A DNA stretch of 64,000 nucleotides from contig CALTUD010000018.1 in NCBI GenBank assembly GCA_943912335.1, forward strand, positions 11,886 to 75,885, given 5' to 3'. The first letter of the stretch is position 1. Each line of letters begins with the position of its first letter. A program made the position numbers and the translations under genes. A model generated the notes under the pieces. That model made no database searches. It worked only from the letters and a program-made list of their open reading frames with translations, and was not told the origin of the DNA. Below are positions 36,905-45,612 of this stretch, in pieces. The DNA is from an uncultured Acetobacteraceae bacterium (GTDB lineage: Bacteria > Pseudomonadota > Alphaproteobacteria > Acetobacterales > Acetobacteraceae).

Positions 36905-36919
36905 TTAAGCGGCGATTAA
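36905..36919. promoter_or_regulatory. CtrA box upstream of fliF
   Basis: TTAA-GCGGCGA-TTAA fits TTAA-N7-TTAA exactly and lies about 71 bp upstream of the fliF start. fliF is a direct CtrA target in Caulobacter, so the role is plausible. The remainder of 36835-37047 holds only the fliF and gpx promoters. Confidence 0.7.
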
Positions 36920-37047
36920 GTGCCCGGCAGTTTTTGCCCGGCATTTTCAGCCGGGATGCGTGTCGACAGCGATTTCCACTGTGGATAGGGTTTCCGGAAG
37001 CAGGCGCGTTCGAGCACGGATAGCATCGCCGGCAGGAGCATGCGCGG

Positions 37048-37527
37048 ATGAGCAGCGTCTACGATTTCACGGCCACCGATATCGCCGGCAACGCAGTTTC
37101 GCTGGGAGATTATCGCGGCAAGGTGCTGCTGATCGTCAACACGGCGAGCAAATGCGGGTTCACGCCACAATATGAGGGGCTGGACGCGCTCTACCGGGAG
37201 TTGGAGGGACGCGGACTGGTGGTGCTGGGATTTCCCTGCAACCAGTTCGGCAGGCAGGAGCCGGGCGACGCGACGGAGATCGCCACGTTCTGCAAGCTGA
37301 CCTACGACGTCAGCTTTCCGCTGTTCGGCAAGATCGCGGTCAATGGAAGCGGAGCCGATCCGCTGTTCGCCTGGCTGAAAGCGGAAGCGCCGGGACTGCT
37401 TGGAACCAAGCGGATCAAATGGAATTTCACCAAGTTCCTCGTGGACCGTAGCGGGCAGGTGCGAAACCGGTTCGCGCCCAGCACCAAGCCGGTCGATCTG
37501 CGTGGGGCGATCGAAGCCTTGTTGTAA
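37048..37527 (+). CDS. gpx: Glutathione peroxidase (cysteine type)
   Basis: A 159-residue thioredoxin-fold peroxidase reducing hydroperoxides. The peroxidatic residue is Cys in NTASKCGFTPQY, with the catalytic Gln in FPCNQFGRQEPG and Trp-Asn in IKWNFTKFL. The length is standard for bacterial BtuE/Gpx. It is monocistronic, followed by a parS site 24 bp downstream. Confidence 0.94.
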   Translation: MSSVYDFTATDIAGNAVSLGDYRGKVLLIVNTASKCGFTPQYEGLDALYRELEGRGLVVLGFPCNQFGRQEPGDATEIATFCKLTYDVSFPLFGKIAVNGSGADPLFAWLKAEAPGLLGTKRIKWNFTKFLVDRSGQVRNRFAPSTKPVDLRGAIEALL

Positions 37528-37551
37528 GCGTGTCGGCCGGTCTGGCCTAAT

Positions 37552-37567
37552 TGTTTCACGTGAAACA
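37552..37567. other. parS: parS centromere site 1
   Basis: TGTTTCACGTGAAACA is the perfect 16-bp palindromic ParB-binding site. It is intergenic, between gpx and the convergent rocD, about 3.8 kb from the origin candidate. Confidence 0.92.
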
Positions 37568-37598
37568 TCGCAGCCAACCGACCAGTCTGACTACGCTT

Positions 37599-38816
37599 TC
37601 AGACCAGCGCCCGGATCACGTTGCCGACCTGTTCCGCGAGCCAATCCGCTTCCGTCATCGTCAGCACCAGAGGCGGCGACAGACGAATGGTGTGATGGTG
37701 CGTGTCCTTGCACAACAGACCGGCGTCACGAAGCGCTTCCACGAAGCGGCGTGCGCCACCCAGTGCGGGATCGAGTTCGAGCGCCAGCATCAGACCGCGT
37801 CCGCGCACGTCACGCACGCCCGGCAGCTCCGCGGCTCGGAGGGTGTGAAGAAGATGCGCGCCGACACGATCGGCATTGCCGATCATGTCTTCTTCGACGA
37901 GCACGCGTAGAGCAGCTCGAGCCACGGCGCAGGCGAGAGGATTGCCGCCGAAGGTACTGCCGTGTTCGCCGGGACGTAGCGTGCCAAGCGCTTCGTTGTT
38001 GGAGAGCACGGCGCTGACGGGGTAGAAGCCGCCGCCGAGCGCCTTGCCGACCAGGGTCATGTCAGCTTCGACGCCCTCGTGTTCCTCTGCCAGAAGGCGG
38101 CCGGTGCGACCGAGCCCGGTCTGGATCTCGTCAAGCACCATCAGCACATTGTTGAGGTCGCAAAGGTGTCGCACGGCGCGAAGATAGCCGTCGGGCGGAA
38201 TGATAACGCCGGCCTCGCCCTGGATCGGCTCCAAAAGTACGGCAGCGGTGTTAGGCCCGATCGCGGCCTCCATGGCGCCGGCATCGCCGTAAGGAACCAC
38301 GCGGAAGCCGGGCGTGAAGGGACCGAACTCGTTGCGGGAATCATCGTCGGTGCTGAACGAGACGATACTGAGCGTGCGGCCATGGAAGTTGTCGGCGCAG
38401 ACGATGATCTCGGCCTGGTTCTCCGGCACGCCGCGATGGCGATAGGCCCATTTGCGGGCGACCTTGAGCGCGCTTTCCACCGCCTCGGCGCCGGAGTTCA
38501 TCGGCAGGACGCGCGTTGAGCCGGTCAGCTCGGCGAGCTCCTGATAGAACAGGCCGAGCTGGTCGTTACGGAACGCGCGTCCGGTGAGCGTCAGACGACC
38601 GGCCTGCTGCGTCAGAGCCGACAGGATGCGGGGATGGCAGTGGCCCTGGTTCACAGCCGAATAGGCGGACAAGCAGTCGAGATAGCAGCGTCCGTCGAGA
38701 TCCCAGACCCAGACGCCTTCGCCGCGGCAAAGGACCACGTCGAGCGGTGCGTAGTTGCGCGCACCGTAGCGATCTTCCAGCGCGATCAGGGCGTCCGGGC
38801 GGAGAAGCTCAGGCAT
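37599..38816 (-). CDS. rocD: Ornithine aminotransferase
   Basis: A 405-residue class III PLP aminotransferase converting ornithine to glutamate-5-semialdehyde. Motifs: [35 protein letters not shown], the [13 protein letters not shown] segment and the PLP lysine in [15 protein letters not shown]. It overlaps the upstream hydrolase gene by 8 bp, forming an arginine/ornithine degradation unit. Confidence 0.93.
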   Translation of the reverse strand: MPELLRPDALIALEDRYGARNYAPLDVVLCRGEGVWVWDLDGRCYLDCLSAYSAVNQGHCHPRILSALTQQAGRLTLTGRAFRNDQLGLFYQELAELTGSTRVLPMNSGAEAVESALKVARKWAYRHRGVPENQAEIIVCADNFHGRTLSIVSFSTDDDSRNEFGPFTPGFRVVPYGDAGAMEAAIGPNTAAVLLEPIQGEAGVIIPPDGYLRAVRHLCDLNNVLMVLDEIQTGLGRTGRLLAEEHEGVEADMTLVGKALGGGFYPVSAVLSNNEALGTLRPGEHGSTFGGNPLACAVARAALRVLVEEDMIGNADRVGAHLLHTLRAAELPGVRDVRGRGLMLALELDPALGGARRFVEALRDAGLLCKDTHHHTIRLSPPLVLTMTEADWLAEQVGNVIRALV

Positions 38817-39777
38817 GAGCGTGAACCGGTCGTGCGGCGCAGGCCTCGGTGGACACGGTCCGATCCAGGCGCAGGGTCATGCAATAGGCAGCACCGCCGG
38901 ACAGAAGGAACGGCGCCAGATCGACCTGCCGCACGTCGTAGCCGGCTTCGACGAGACGCCGCCGCAGGATGTCCGGCGCCTTCGCCATGGTGACGGTGCG
39001 ACCGATATTGACGGCATTCACGCACAGGGCGGCAGCATCTTCCTCGGTCGCCTCGATGCGGAATTCGGGCGGGACGTGGCGATGGATCGTCGCCAGGCCT
39101 TCGGCATCGAACGCCGCCGGATAGAACAGCACATGACCGCCGGAAAGCGGGCAGAAGCAGGTGTCGAGATGGTAGAAGGAGGGCGACACCAGACGCAGGG
39201 TCACGATCTCCTTTCCGAAGAAGCGGCCCACGGCCTGAGCGCCGGCCAGATTCGACCGCTGTCCGTGACCGGCCCAGAAGAAACCGCGATTGGCGTCCCA
39301 GATCGCATCGCCGGCGCCCTCGTGCAGGGCGCCGTCAGGCATGGCGGCGACCTCGGTGAACAGGCCGCGATCTGCCATTTCGGCAAAGATGCGGTGAAAG
39401 CGCTGTTCCTCGTCCGCACGCTCTGGATGTGCGAAGCGAGCCACGATCACGCGGCCATCGAGAACAACGCCAGCATTGGCGGGGAACACCATATCGGGCA
39501 GCCCCTCAACGCCGTCGGCGATCTCCAGGCGGGCACCCGCGGAGCGAAGCGCCGCGGACAGAGCATCGAACGACGTCCGTGCGGCACGGCAGTTGCGCTC
39601 TGCATCGGCAGCCCATGCGCCGGGTTCCATCCACGGATTGATCCGGTAGCTGACCTCGAAATGGGCCGGATCGACGAGAAGAAAGACAGGCTGGTCGGTC
39701 ACGCGCGTCTCGCTCGCTGGAGAATGGAGCCGCACGGTGCAAAAGGCCTGCGTCGGCTGCAAGACGAGGATTGTCAC
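38809..39777 (-). CDS. Arginine-deiminase-fold hydrolase, possible arginine dihydrolase
   Basis: A guanidine-group-modifying enzyme of the DDAH-like family, 322 residues from the GTG at 39777; a GTG at 39702 (TDQPVFLL) is a shorter alternative. Hallmarks are [38 protein letters not shown] with the catalytic His, and the C-terminal Cys in [11 protein letters not shown]. These resemble the catalytic domain of ArgZ/AgrE arginine dihydrolases, which give ornithine directly. Coupling with rocD supports arginine to ornithine to glutamate semialdehyde. Substrate is inferred; it could also be a DDAH. Confidence 0.75.
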   Translation of the reverse strand: MTILVLQPTQAFCTVRLHSPASETRVTDQPVFLLVDPAHFEVSYRINPWMEPGAWAADAERNCRAARTSFDALSAALRSAGARLEIADGVEGLPDMVFPANAGVVLDGRVIVARFAHPERADEEQRFHRIFAEMADRGLFTEVAAMPDGALHEGAGDAIWDANRGFFWAGHGQRSNLAGAQAVGRFFGKEIVTLRLVSPSFYHLDTCFCPLSGGHVLFYPAAFDAEGLATIHRHVPPEFRIEATEEDAAALCVNAVNIGRTVTMAKAPDILRRRLVEAGYDVRQVDLAPFLLSGGAAYCMTLRLDRTVSTEACAARPVHAHA

Positions 39778-39815
39778 GTTTCAAGGTCGTTCGATGAGCA
39801 GAACGAGCAGTCCCA

Positions 39816-39850
39816 TGAGCATGATGCTCAAATCGGCTGGCCGACCGATT
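39816..39850. promoter_or_regulatory. Two adjacent dyads between the arginine operon and the Lrp gene
   Basis: TGAGCAT-G-ATGCTCA (39816-39830) is a perfect palindrome. It directly abuts AATCGG-N8-CCGATT (39831-39850), which contains an inner TCGGC/GCCGA pair. They lie between divergent genes, where an Lrp/AsnC regulator would act on both. The binding protein is inferred. Confidence 0.45.
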
Positions 39851-39883
39851 TTGCAGGATGCCTGTTTCGGCTAGGTTTTGCTC

Positions 39884-40321
39884 ATGGACGATCTCGACCG
39901 ACGGCTGGTGGCGCTTCTGTCGGAGGACGCACGTCTTCCGGTCAAGACGATCGCCGGCCGCCTCGGCATTGCACGCAACACGGTGGAAGCGCGGTTGAGC
40001 CGCCTGCGGGCTAGCAGCGTGATCGCAGGCTTCACGGTCCGGCTGGGTCCTGCGGCGGCGGAGGATCGCGTCCGGGCGGTTATGATGGTGAGCGTCGCGT
40101 CGAAACGACCGGAAGAGGTGATGGTGAGCCTGAGCAAGCTCGTCGGTGTGAGCATGGTGCATACGACGAACGGGCGCTGGGACCTGATCGCCGAGCTCAA
40201 TTGCGCAGATCTGCGGGCGTTCGATCGCCTGCTCTCCGACGCACGAACCGTGGACGGTGTTTCGGAAACGGAAAGCTGCCTGCTCCTGACGTCGCGGGCG
40301 GGAGCGGTTCCGAATTGTTGA
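39884..40321 (+). CDS. Lrp/AsnC family transcriptional regulator
   Basis: A 145-residue regulator with an N-terminal winged HTH (about 3-55; VKTIAGRLGIARNTVEARLSRL) and a C-terminal RAM ligand-binding domain. It is divergent from the ornithine aminotransferase/hydrolase pair and probably controls it in response to an amino acid such as arginine or ornithine. The ATG at 39884 is preferred; a TTG two codons earlier is possible. Confidence 0.88.
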   Translation: MDDLDRRLVALLSEDARLPVKTIAGRLGIARNTVEARLSRLRASSVIAGFTVRLGPAAAEDRVRAVMMVSVASKRPEEVMVSLSKLVGVSMVHTTNGRWDLIAELNCADLRAFDRLLSDARTVDGVSETESCLLLTSRAGAVPNC

Positions 40322-40401
40322 AGCGGTGCCGTCTCGGACTGTTGGACCGAAATTCGGAGTCCGACTGAGATCGAAACGGGCGGATATCGTCCGGATCGGA
40401 C

Positions 40402-40477
40402 TGGTGGAGCCGAGGGGAATCGAACCCCTGACCTCCTGAATGCCATTCAGGCGCTCTCCCAACTGAGCTACGGCCCC
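40402..40477 (-). tRNA. trnA-GGC: tRNA-Ala (GGC anticodon)
   Basis: A 76-nt minus-strand cloverleaf with encoded CCA. The acceptor GGGGCCG pairs with CGGCTCC (one G-U pair), the anticodon loop ATGGCAT is closed by CCTGA/TCAGG, and the T-loop is GGTTCGATTCC. Confidence 0.95.
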
Positions 40478-40564
40478 GTATCCGGGGGGCGGTCTCGCTT
40501 GCGGGATCGCCCTTGGGTGGCGGGCATATAGCCGGGTGCGAGAAGGCTGACAAGAGCGTCCGGC

Positions 40565-41173
40565 TCAAGAAATCAAAACGCCCTGCATACGGAGGAAATC
40601 CAGCAGCGGCAGAAGAGGCAGACCGAGGATGGCGGCGTGCTCGCCCTGCACCGTTTCGAACAGCTGGATGCCCGGCCCTTCCAGCCGATAGGCGCCCACG
40701 CTCGACAGGACGGGCTCGCCTTCGGCTGCGAGGTAGCGATCGATGAAGGTGTCGGAAACGGCGCGCAGACGCAGGCGCGGCCGGGCCAGATGCGACCAGA
40801 TCGTTTCGCCGTTCCGACGGCAGACCAGTGCGGTCTCGAGAACGTGCTCGCGGCCGCGGAGCGCGCGGAGATGCGACGCCGCTTCCGTCATATCGGCCGG
40901 CTTGTCGAACGAGCGACCGTCGCAGACCAGGATCTGGTCCGCACCCAGGACGAACCCGTCCGGATGCTGCCCGTCCAGACACGCTGCCTTGGCCTCCGCC
41001 AGCCGAAGCGCCGCCGTTCCGGCGTCCGGAGCGGATCGCTTGATCGGTGCTTCGTCGAGATCGGTGGGCTGGGCGGACACGTCGAGACCGGCCGCGCGGA
41101 GCACCTGCAGACGCACTGCGGAGGCACTGGCCAGAATCAGGGGTCGAGTCGCGTCCTGGAAGGGGTTCGGCAT
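40565..41173 (-). CDS. maf: Maf-like nucleotide pyrophosphatase
   Basis: A 202-residue Maf/Ham1-fold protein hydrolysing non-canonical or specific NTPs. It begins with the family motif LILASASAVRLQVLRAAG. VLGADQILVCDG carries the catalytic Asp, followed by FDKPAD. It flanks the origin candidate, and its promoter must lie inside that region. The frame stays open upstream of this ATG into non-conserved sequence. Confidence 0.9.
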   Translation of the reverse strand: MPNPFQDATRPLILASASAVRLQVLRAAGLDVSAQPTDLDEAPIKRSAPDAGTAALRLAEAKAACLDGQHPDGFVLGADQILVCDGRSFDKPADMTEAASHLRALRGREHVLETALVCRRNGETIWSHLARPRLRLRAVSDTFIDRYLAAEGEPVLSSVGAYRLEGPGIQLFETVQGEHAAILGLPLLPLLDFLRMQGVLIS

Positions 41174-41527
41174 CGGTCCGGGAGTCCTGGGGTACATGGG
41201 GGTTGAATCGGTGCGGTGTACAACCTGTACCGAGTCCTGGGGATGACGGGTACAACCGACGAGGGGGTGGAGTTGTACACAGCGTCGGTCGGATGGATTC
41301 GGGATAAGCCCGAAAAGCGGTTCGGAAACAGGCTGCTGCGAGTTGTACACTCTGTGGGAAAAACGGGGTACGTTTTGCCGGAACCGGGTACCCCGACATC
41401 CACAGGGCCCCTTAAGACTCCCACCATTCTCTTCTTCTTTTTTCATGTTTAGACCTTGGGCAGATCGGAGCAGACAGACAGCGTTGTTCCGGCGACCTTC
41501 GGCGAACAGGACGGGCGGTATTCGCGT
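41174..41527. other. oriC: Candidate chromosomal replication origin (oriC)
   Basis: A 354-bp non-coding region between maf and hemE. In Caulobacter the origin lies beside hemE. Four TTGTAC-core nonamers occur: 41215-41223 and 41247-41255 on the minus strand, 41273-41281 (TTGTACACA) and 41343-41351 (TTGTACACT) on the plus strand. These are two mismatches or so from the DnaA box TTATCCACA. Further box-like sites are ACATCCACA at 41396 and TTTCCCACA (minus) at 41353. A pyrimidine/AT-rich tract at 41428-41450 could be an unwinding element. No full CtrA box is present. parS sites lie 3.8-4.2 kb to either side. Confidence 0.7.
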
Positions 41528-42610
41528 ATGACGGGAAAGAAACTGCTTCGGGCCCTGCACGGCGACGCTGTATGGCCGCCGCCGGTCTGGTTGATGCGCC
41601 AGGCCGGGCGCTATCTGCCGGAATTCCGCGCGCTCAGAGAGCAGGCGGATTTCATCACGCGTTGCATGACACCAGACATAGCAACGGAAGTTACATTACA
41701 GCCCATTCGCCGGTACGCGATGGACGGAGCGATCCTGTTCAGCGACATCCTGATCCTGCCCTGGGCGATGGGTCAGTCGCTCGAATTCAAGGAGAATCTG
41801 GGCCCGGTTCTGGAGCCGATCCGTAGGGAAGCTGATCTCGATCGTCTGCGTCCCGAGCGTGTGCGCGAAGCGACGGCGCCTGTGATGGAAACGCTGCGCA
41901 GGCTGCGCCGGACCCTGGATACGCCGGATGATCACGCCGTTCTCGGCGCCGCGAAACCGGGCGAGACCACTTTGATCGGCTTTGCCGGATCGCCCTTCAC
42001 CGTCGCCTGCTACATGGTCGAAGGGGGCGGTTCCAAGGAGTTCGCCGCCGTTCGCCGCATGGCCTATGCAGAGCCCGATCTGTTCGGGCGTCTGATCGAC
42101 CTTCTGACACGCACGACGGCCGACATGCTGTGCGATCAGATCGAGAACGGCGCGGAAGCGGTGATGCTGTTCGACAGCTGGGCCGGGATCCTGCCGCCCG
42201 CTCAGTTCGACAAGCACGTGATCGCCCCCACACGTCGCATCGTGGATGCGATCCGCAGCCGCCACCCGACCGTGCCGATCGTCGGCTTTCCCCGTCTCGG
42301 CGGCGTTCTGGTCGGCCGCTACGCCCGGGAAACCGGTGTGAACGCGATGGCGCTGGATACGGCGTCGGATCTCGACATCGTCCGCGACATGGTCCCGGAC
42401 ACAGTGACGCTGCAAGGCAATCTGGACCCGCTCTGCCTCCTGGCCGGTGGTCCCCCCCTGGTGGAGGCCGTCAAGGCCGTCAGGAACGCAATGCGGGGCC
42501 GTGCGCATGTATTCAATCTGGGCCATGGCGTTCTGCCGCAAACTCCGCCGGAGCATGTCGGGCTTCTGGTCGAGACCCTGCGCGACGTGAGCAACGAGCC
42601 TGCGGCATGA
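41528..42610 (+). CDS. hemE: Uroporphyrinogen decarboxylase
   Basis: A 360-residue enzyme decarboxylating uroporphyrinogen III to coproporphyrinogen III. Motifs: PPPVWLMRQAGRYLPEFR near the N-terminus, ILFSDILILPWAMG, GFAGSPFTVACYM and FNLGHGVLPQTPPEHV near the C-terminus. The frame reads further upstream, but MTGKKLLRAL is the standard start. It overlaps hemJ (ATGA). Confidence 0.96.
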   Translation: MTGKKLLRALHGDAVWPPPVWLMRQAGRYLPEFRALREQADFITRCMTPDIATEVTLQPIRRYAMDGAILFSDILILPWAMGQSLEFKENLGPVLEPIRREADLDRLRPERVREATAPVMETLRRLRRTLDTPDDHAVLGAAKPGETTLIGFAGSPFTVACYMVEGGGSKEFAAVRRMAYAEPDLFGRLIDLLTRTTADMLCDQIENGAEAVMLFDSWAGILPPAQFDKHVIAPTRRIVDAIRSRHPTVPIVGFPRLGGVLVGRYARETGVNAMALDTASDLDIVRDMVPDTVTLQGNLDPLCLLAGGPPLVEAVKAVRNAMRGRAHVFNLGHGVLPQTPPEHVGLLVETLRDVSNEPAA

Positions 42611-43053
42611 TCGCAGCGCTCGCGCCCTGGCTTCTGTGGGAGAAGGCGTTTCACGTGATCGCCGTGATCGCCTGGATGGCGGGGCTGTTCTATCTGCCGC
42701 GCTTGTTCGTCTACCATTGCGGCGTCGCCGCGGGGTCGGCACAGAGCGAACTGTTCAAGGTGATGGAGCGCAAGCTCCTGCGTCAGATCACCACGCCGGC
42801 GATGATCGTGGCGCTCGTCTTCGGCGTGCTTCTGATCCTGACGCCGGGCGCCGTGGACTGGCATGCCGCCTGGTGGTGGACCAAGCTCGCCTGCGTCGTG
42901 GGGATGATCGTGTTTCACGGTTTCTGCGCGCGCTGGCGCAAGGATTTCCTGCAGGACCGCAACACACGTCCGCACCGCTTCTACCGGATGGCGAATGAAA
43001 TACCGACCGTGCTGATGCTGGTGATCGTGATCGTGGCGATCGTGCAGCCGTAG
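42607..43053 (+). CDS. hemJ: Protoporphyrinogen oxidase HemJ
   Basis: A 148-residue membrane protein with four transmembrane helices. The conserved His is in WEKAFHVIAVIAWMAGLFYLPRLF, with RKDF and HRFYRMANEIPT near the end. HemJ replaces HemG/HemY in most alphaproteobacteria. It is translationally coupled to hemE. Confidence 0.93.
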   Translation: MIAALAPWLLWEKAFHVIAVIAWMAGLFYLPRLFVYHCGVAAGSAQSELFKVMERKLLRQITTPAMIVALVFGVLLILTPGAVDWHAAWWWTKLACVVGMIVFHGFCARWRKDFLQDRNTRPHRFYRMANEIPTVLMLVIVIVAIVQP

Positions 43054-43119
43054 ACGGCTTCGCGATCGAGAGGATCATAAAAATCTGGGAGGATTGTCAC
43101 CGCCGGTTCGGAAGAACCG

Positions 43120-43195
<76 letters not shown>

Positions 43196-43299
43196 GATCG
43201 TGGACCTTGTGGGGTCGTTCACGGTGACGGCGCTATAGCAGCGGGATTCCGGGGCTGCAAGAGGGCAATACCGTCGGCATCCGGAAATCCTGCCGCAGA

Positions 43300-44205
43300 T
43301 CAGCCGTTCAGCAGACGCAGAACGCCGTCGAGCTGGTCGAGCGTGTCGTAATGGATGCGCATCTGCCCACCCTTGCCGTTGAACTGAAGCTCGATCTTCA
43401 GGCCCAGCTTCTGCTTCAGCTCGCGCTCGAGCGCCACAATCTCCGGATCGCGATCCTCGCGCGCGCCGACCGGGATCCGCGCTTCCACCGGTGCGATCTT
43501 CGCCGCCGTGCTCTGGCTCTGCACCATCTGTTCCGTTTGGCGCACGGAGAGACGCTTGGCGATCACCGCCATGGCCGCCTTGGCCGGGTCCGGATGGTTG
43601 ATCAGAGCCCGTGCATGCCCCGCGCTCAACGCGCCGTTCATCACCTCGCGCCGAACCCCTGAGGGCAGTTGCAGCAGGCGCACCGTGTTGGCGACGTGGG
43701 AGCGGGATTTTCCCACCGCGCCCGCGAGCTGCTCCTGCGTCATGCGGAACTCGCCCAGCAGGCGCTGCAAGCCCTCGGCCTCCTCGATCGCGTTCAGGTC
43801 GCTGCGCTGCAGGTTCTCGACCAGAGACGCGGCCATGGCATCGGCGTCGGGAAGGTCGCGCACATGCACCGGAACCTCGTGCAGTTCGGCCATCTGAGCA
43901 GCGCGCCAGCGTCTTTCGCCAGCGATGATCTGGTAGCGCCCCGGTTTGCCCGGATGCGGACGCGCTAGGATCGGCTGCAGGATGCCGCGCGTGCGGATGG
44001 AGGCAGCCAGCTCCTCGAGCTGATCCGGCAGCATGATCTGCCGCGGCTGGAACGGGCCGGCTTCCAGCAGATCCACCGCGATCGGATGCACGCCGTTCTG
44101 CCGTCCCGGGCGGATCGGATCCGTGTCCGGCCCCCTGTCGCCCAGCAGGGCCGCCAATCCGCGTCCCAGCCTCGGCGGCGGTGCGTCCTTGCGCTTGCTG
44201 CTCAT
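43300..44205 (-). CDS. parB: Chromosome-partitioning protein ParB
   Basis: A 301-residue CTPase/DNA-binding protein that loads at parS. The N-terminal nuclease-like domain has GERRWRAAQMAE (C-motif box II), followed by the HTH region (LAGAVGKSRSHVANTVRLLQLP) and a C-terminal dimerisation domain. Its start overlaps the parA stop (ATGA). Two parS sites are in this window. Confidence 0.96.
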   Translation of the reverse strand: MSSKRKDAPPPRLGRGLAALLGDRGPDTDPIRPGRQNGVHPIAVDLLEAGPFQPRQIMLPDQLEELAASIRTRGILQPILARPHPGKPGRYQIIAGERRWRAAQMAELHEVPVHVRDLPDADAMAASLVENLQRSDLNAIEEAEGLQRLLGEFRMTQEQLAGAVGKSRSHVANTVRLLQLPSGVRREVMNGALSAGHARALINHPDPAKAAMAVIAKRLSVRQTEQMVQSQSTAAKIAPVEARIPVGAREDRDPEIVALERELKQKLGLKIELQFNGKGGQMRIHYDTLDQLDGVLRLLNG

Positions 44206-45056
44206 CGTGCCGCCTTGTGGTTCGCCAGCCTCGCGAGCAGCTCATCCGCCAGCGCCGCATAAGCGACCGCACCGCTCGATTTGGCGTCGTACAGATGCGC
44301 CGGCTTACCGTGGCTCTGCGCTTCGGAAATGCGGATGTTGCGCGGAATCACGGTCTCGAACACCTGCTCTCCGAAGAACCCGCACGCATCCGCCGCCACC
44401 AGTTCGGACAGGTTGTTGCGCCTGTCGAACATGGTCAGCACCAGCCCTTCCATGCGCAGCGCCGGATTGAAGGCACGCCGCACCCGATCCACCGTCCGGA
44501 TCAGCTGACTGACGCCCTCCAGGGCGAAGAACTCGCATTGTAGCGGCACCAGTACCGAGCCGGCCGCGATCAGCGCGTTCAGCGTCAGCAGTCCGAGGCT
44601 GGGCGGACAGTCGATCAGGATGAAATCGTAGCCCTGGGCGTGCGCGTCGCCGTCCAGCGCCTGTTTCAGGCAGTATTCGCGCCGTTCGCGATCCACCAGT
44701 TCGATTTCCGAGCCGGCCAGCTCGTTATCGGCCGGCACCAGCTGCAGCGTCTCGATCGCCGTATCGCAGACGAGGCCGCTCAATGCCGCGCCATCGGCGA
44801 TCAGCGCATAGGACCCCGCATCGCGCCCGTCATAGGCGATGCCCAGACCCGTGGAGGCGTTGCCTTGCGGATCCAGGTCGATCAGCAGAACGCGCTTGTT
44901 CTGCAGGGCCAGCGCCGTGGCGAGATTGATCGCCGTCGTGGTCTTGCCGACGCCGCCCTTCTGGTTCGCGACGGCGATGATGTGCGGCGTCCGGACGGCA
45001 GCGGCAGTGCTATCGCCCGGTCGCCCGGTCGGGCTCTTTGACACGCCTGATTTCAC
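44202..45056 (-). CDS. parA: Chromosome-partitioning ATPase ParA
   Basis: A 284-residue ParA/Soj ATPase. The deviant Walker A is [15 protein letters not shown], with [14 protein letters not shown] and [16 protein letters not shown] 25-residue N-terminal tail precedes the core. The start lies inside the end of rsmG (47-bp overlap); a later start would shorten this overlap. Part of an mnmE-mnmG-rsmG-parA-parB unit. Confidence 0.95.
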   Translation of the reverse strand: MKSGVSKSPTGRPGDSTAAAVRTPHIIAVANQKGGVGKTTTAINLATALALQNKRVLLIDLDPQGNASTGLGIAYDGRDAGSYALIADGAALSGLVCDTAIETLQLVPADNELAGSEIELVDRERREYCLKQALDGDAHAQGYDFILIDCPPSLGLLTLNALIAAGSVLVPLQCEFFALEGVSQLIRTVDRVRRAFNPALRMEGLVLTMFDRRNNLSELVAADACGFFGEQVFETVIPRNIRISEAQSHGKPAHLYDAKSSGAVAYAALADELLARLANHKAAR

Positions 45057-45612
45057 TCAATCTGAGGATGACCCCGTCCGAACTGCTCCGGCTCGGGCGT
45101 CTGGAGACCGTCATGTGCCATTCCGCCCCGGCCGCGGTCAATTCGTCCTCGGCGTTACGGCCCTTCAGGAACAAGCAGAGTCCGTCCGGCCGCAGGAAGC
45201 GTGTCGCCCAGTCCAGCAGCAGCGGCAGCGGCGCCAGCGCGCGCGCCGTGACGATGCCTGCCGGCGCGATCTTGGCCTCCTCGATCCGTTTCGCCACCAC
45301 CGTCGCGTCGGCTCCGGTGCTGCGCGCCGCTTCGCGCAGGAAGCTCGCCTTGCGCTGGTCGCTTTCCACCAGCGTGACCGGATTCCCTGTGGCGATTGCC
45401 AGGATCAGGCCGGGAAAGCCGCCGCCCGACCCCAGATCCACGAACGGCACGCCCGGCGGCATGTCGTCGGCCAGTTGCAGGCTGTCCTCGATATGGCGCG
45501 GCCAGAGCTGGGCCAGATCCTTCGGCGACACCAGATTGATGCGCTGGTTCCAGCGTTCCAGCAGCGACGCGAACACCTCCAGCCGCGCCATTGTTTCACG
45601 TGAAACATTCAT
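45010..45612 (-). CDS. rsmG: 16S rRNA (guanine527-N7)-methyltransferase
   Basis: A 200-residue SAM-dependent methyltransferase (GidB). SAM motif [16 protein letters not shown] follows [12 protein letters not shown]. The start codon overlaps the mnmG stop (TGATG). The first codons read through a perfect parS site, which encodes part of MNVSRETM. Confidence 0.94.
   Translation of the reverse strand: MNVSRETMARLEVFASLLERWNQRINLVSPKDLAQLWPRHIEDSLQLADDMPPGVPFVDLGSGGGFPGLILAIATGNPVTLVESDQRKASFLREAARSTGADATVVAKRIEEAKIAPAGIVTARALAPLPLLLDWATRFLRPDGLCLFLKGRNAEDELTAAGAEWHMTVSRRPSRSSSDGVILRLSEIRRVKEPDRATGR
45592..45607. other. parS: parS centromere site 2, inside the rsmG start
   Basis: TGTTTCACGTGAAACA again matches the parS palindrome perfectly. 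It overlaps the first codons of rsmG, about 4.2 kb from the origin candidate on the parAB side. Confidence 0.92.

Noticed and set aside
36920..36955. Sigma-54 promoter between fliF and gpx
   Set aside because: The GGCA/TTGC-like elements do not have the GG-N10-GC spacing on either strand.
42647..42662. Third parS-like sequence inside hemJ
   Set aside because: It shares only 11 of 16 positions with parS and the right arm is not palindromic.
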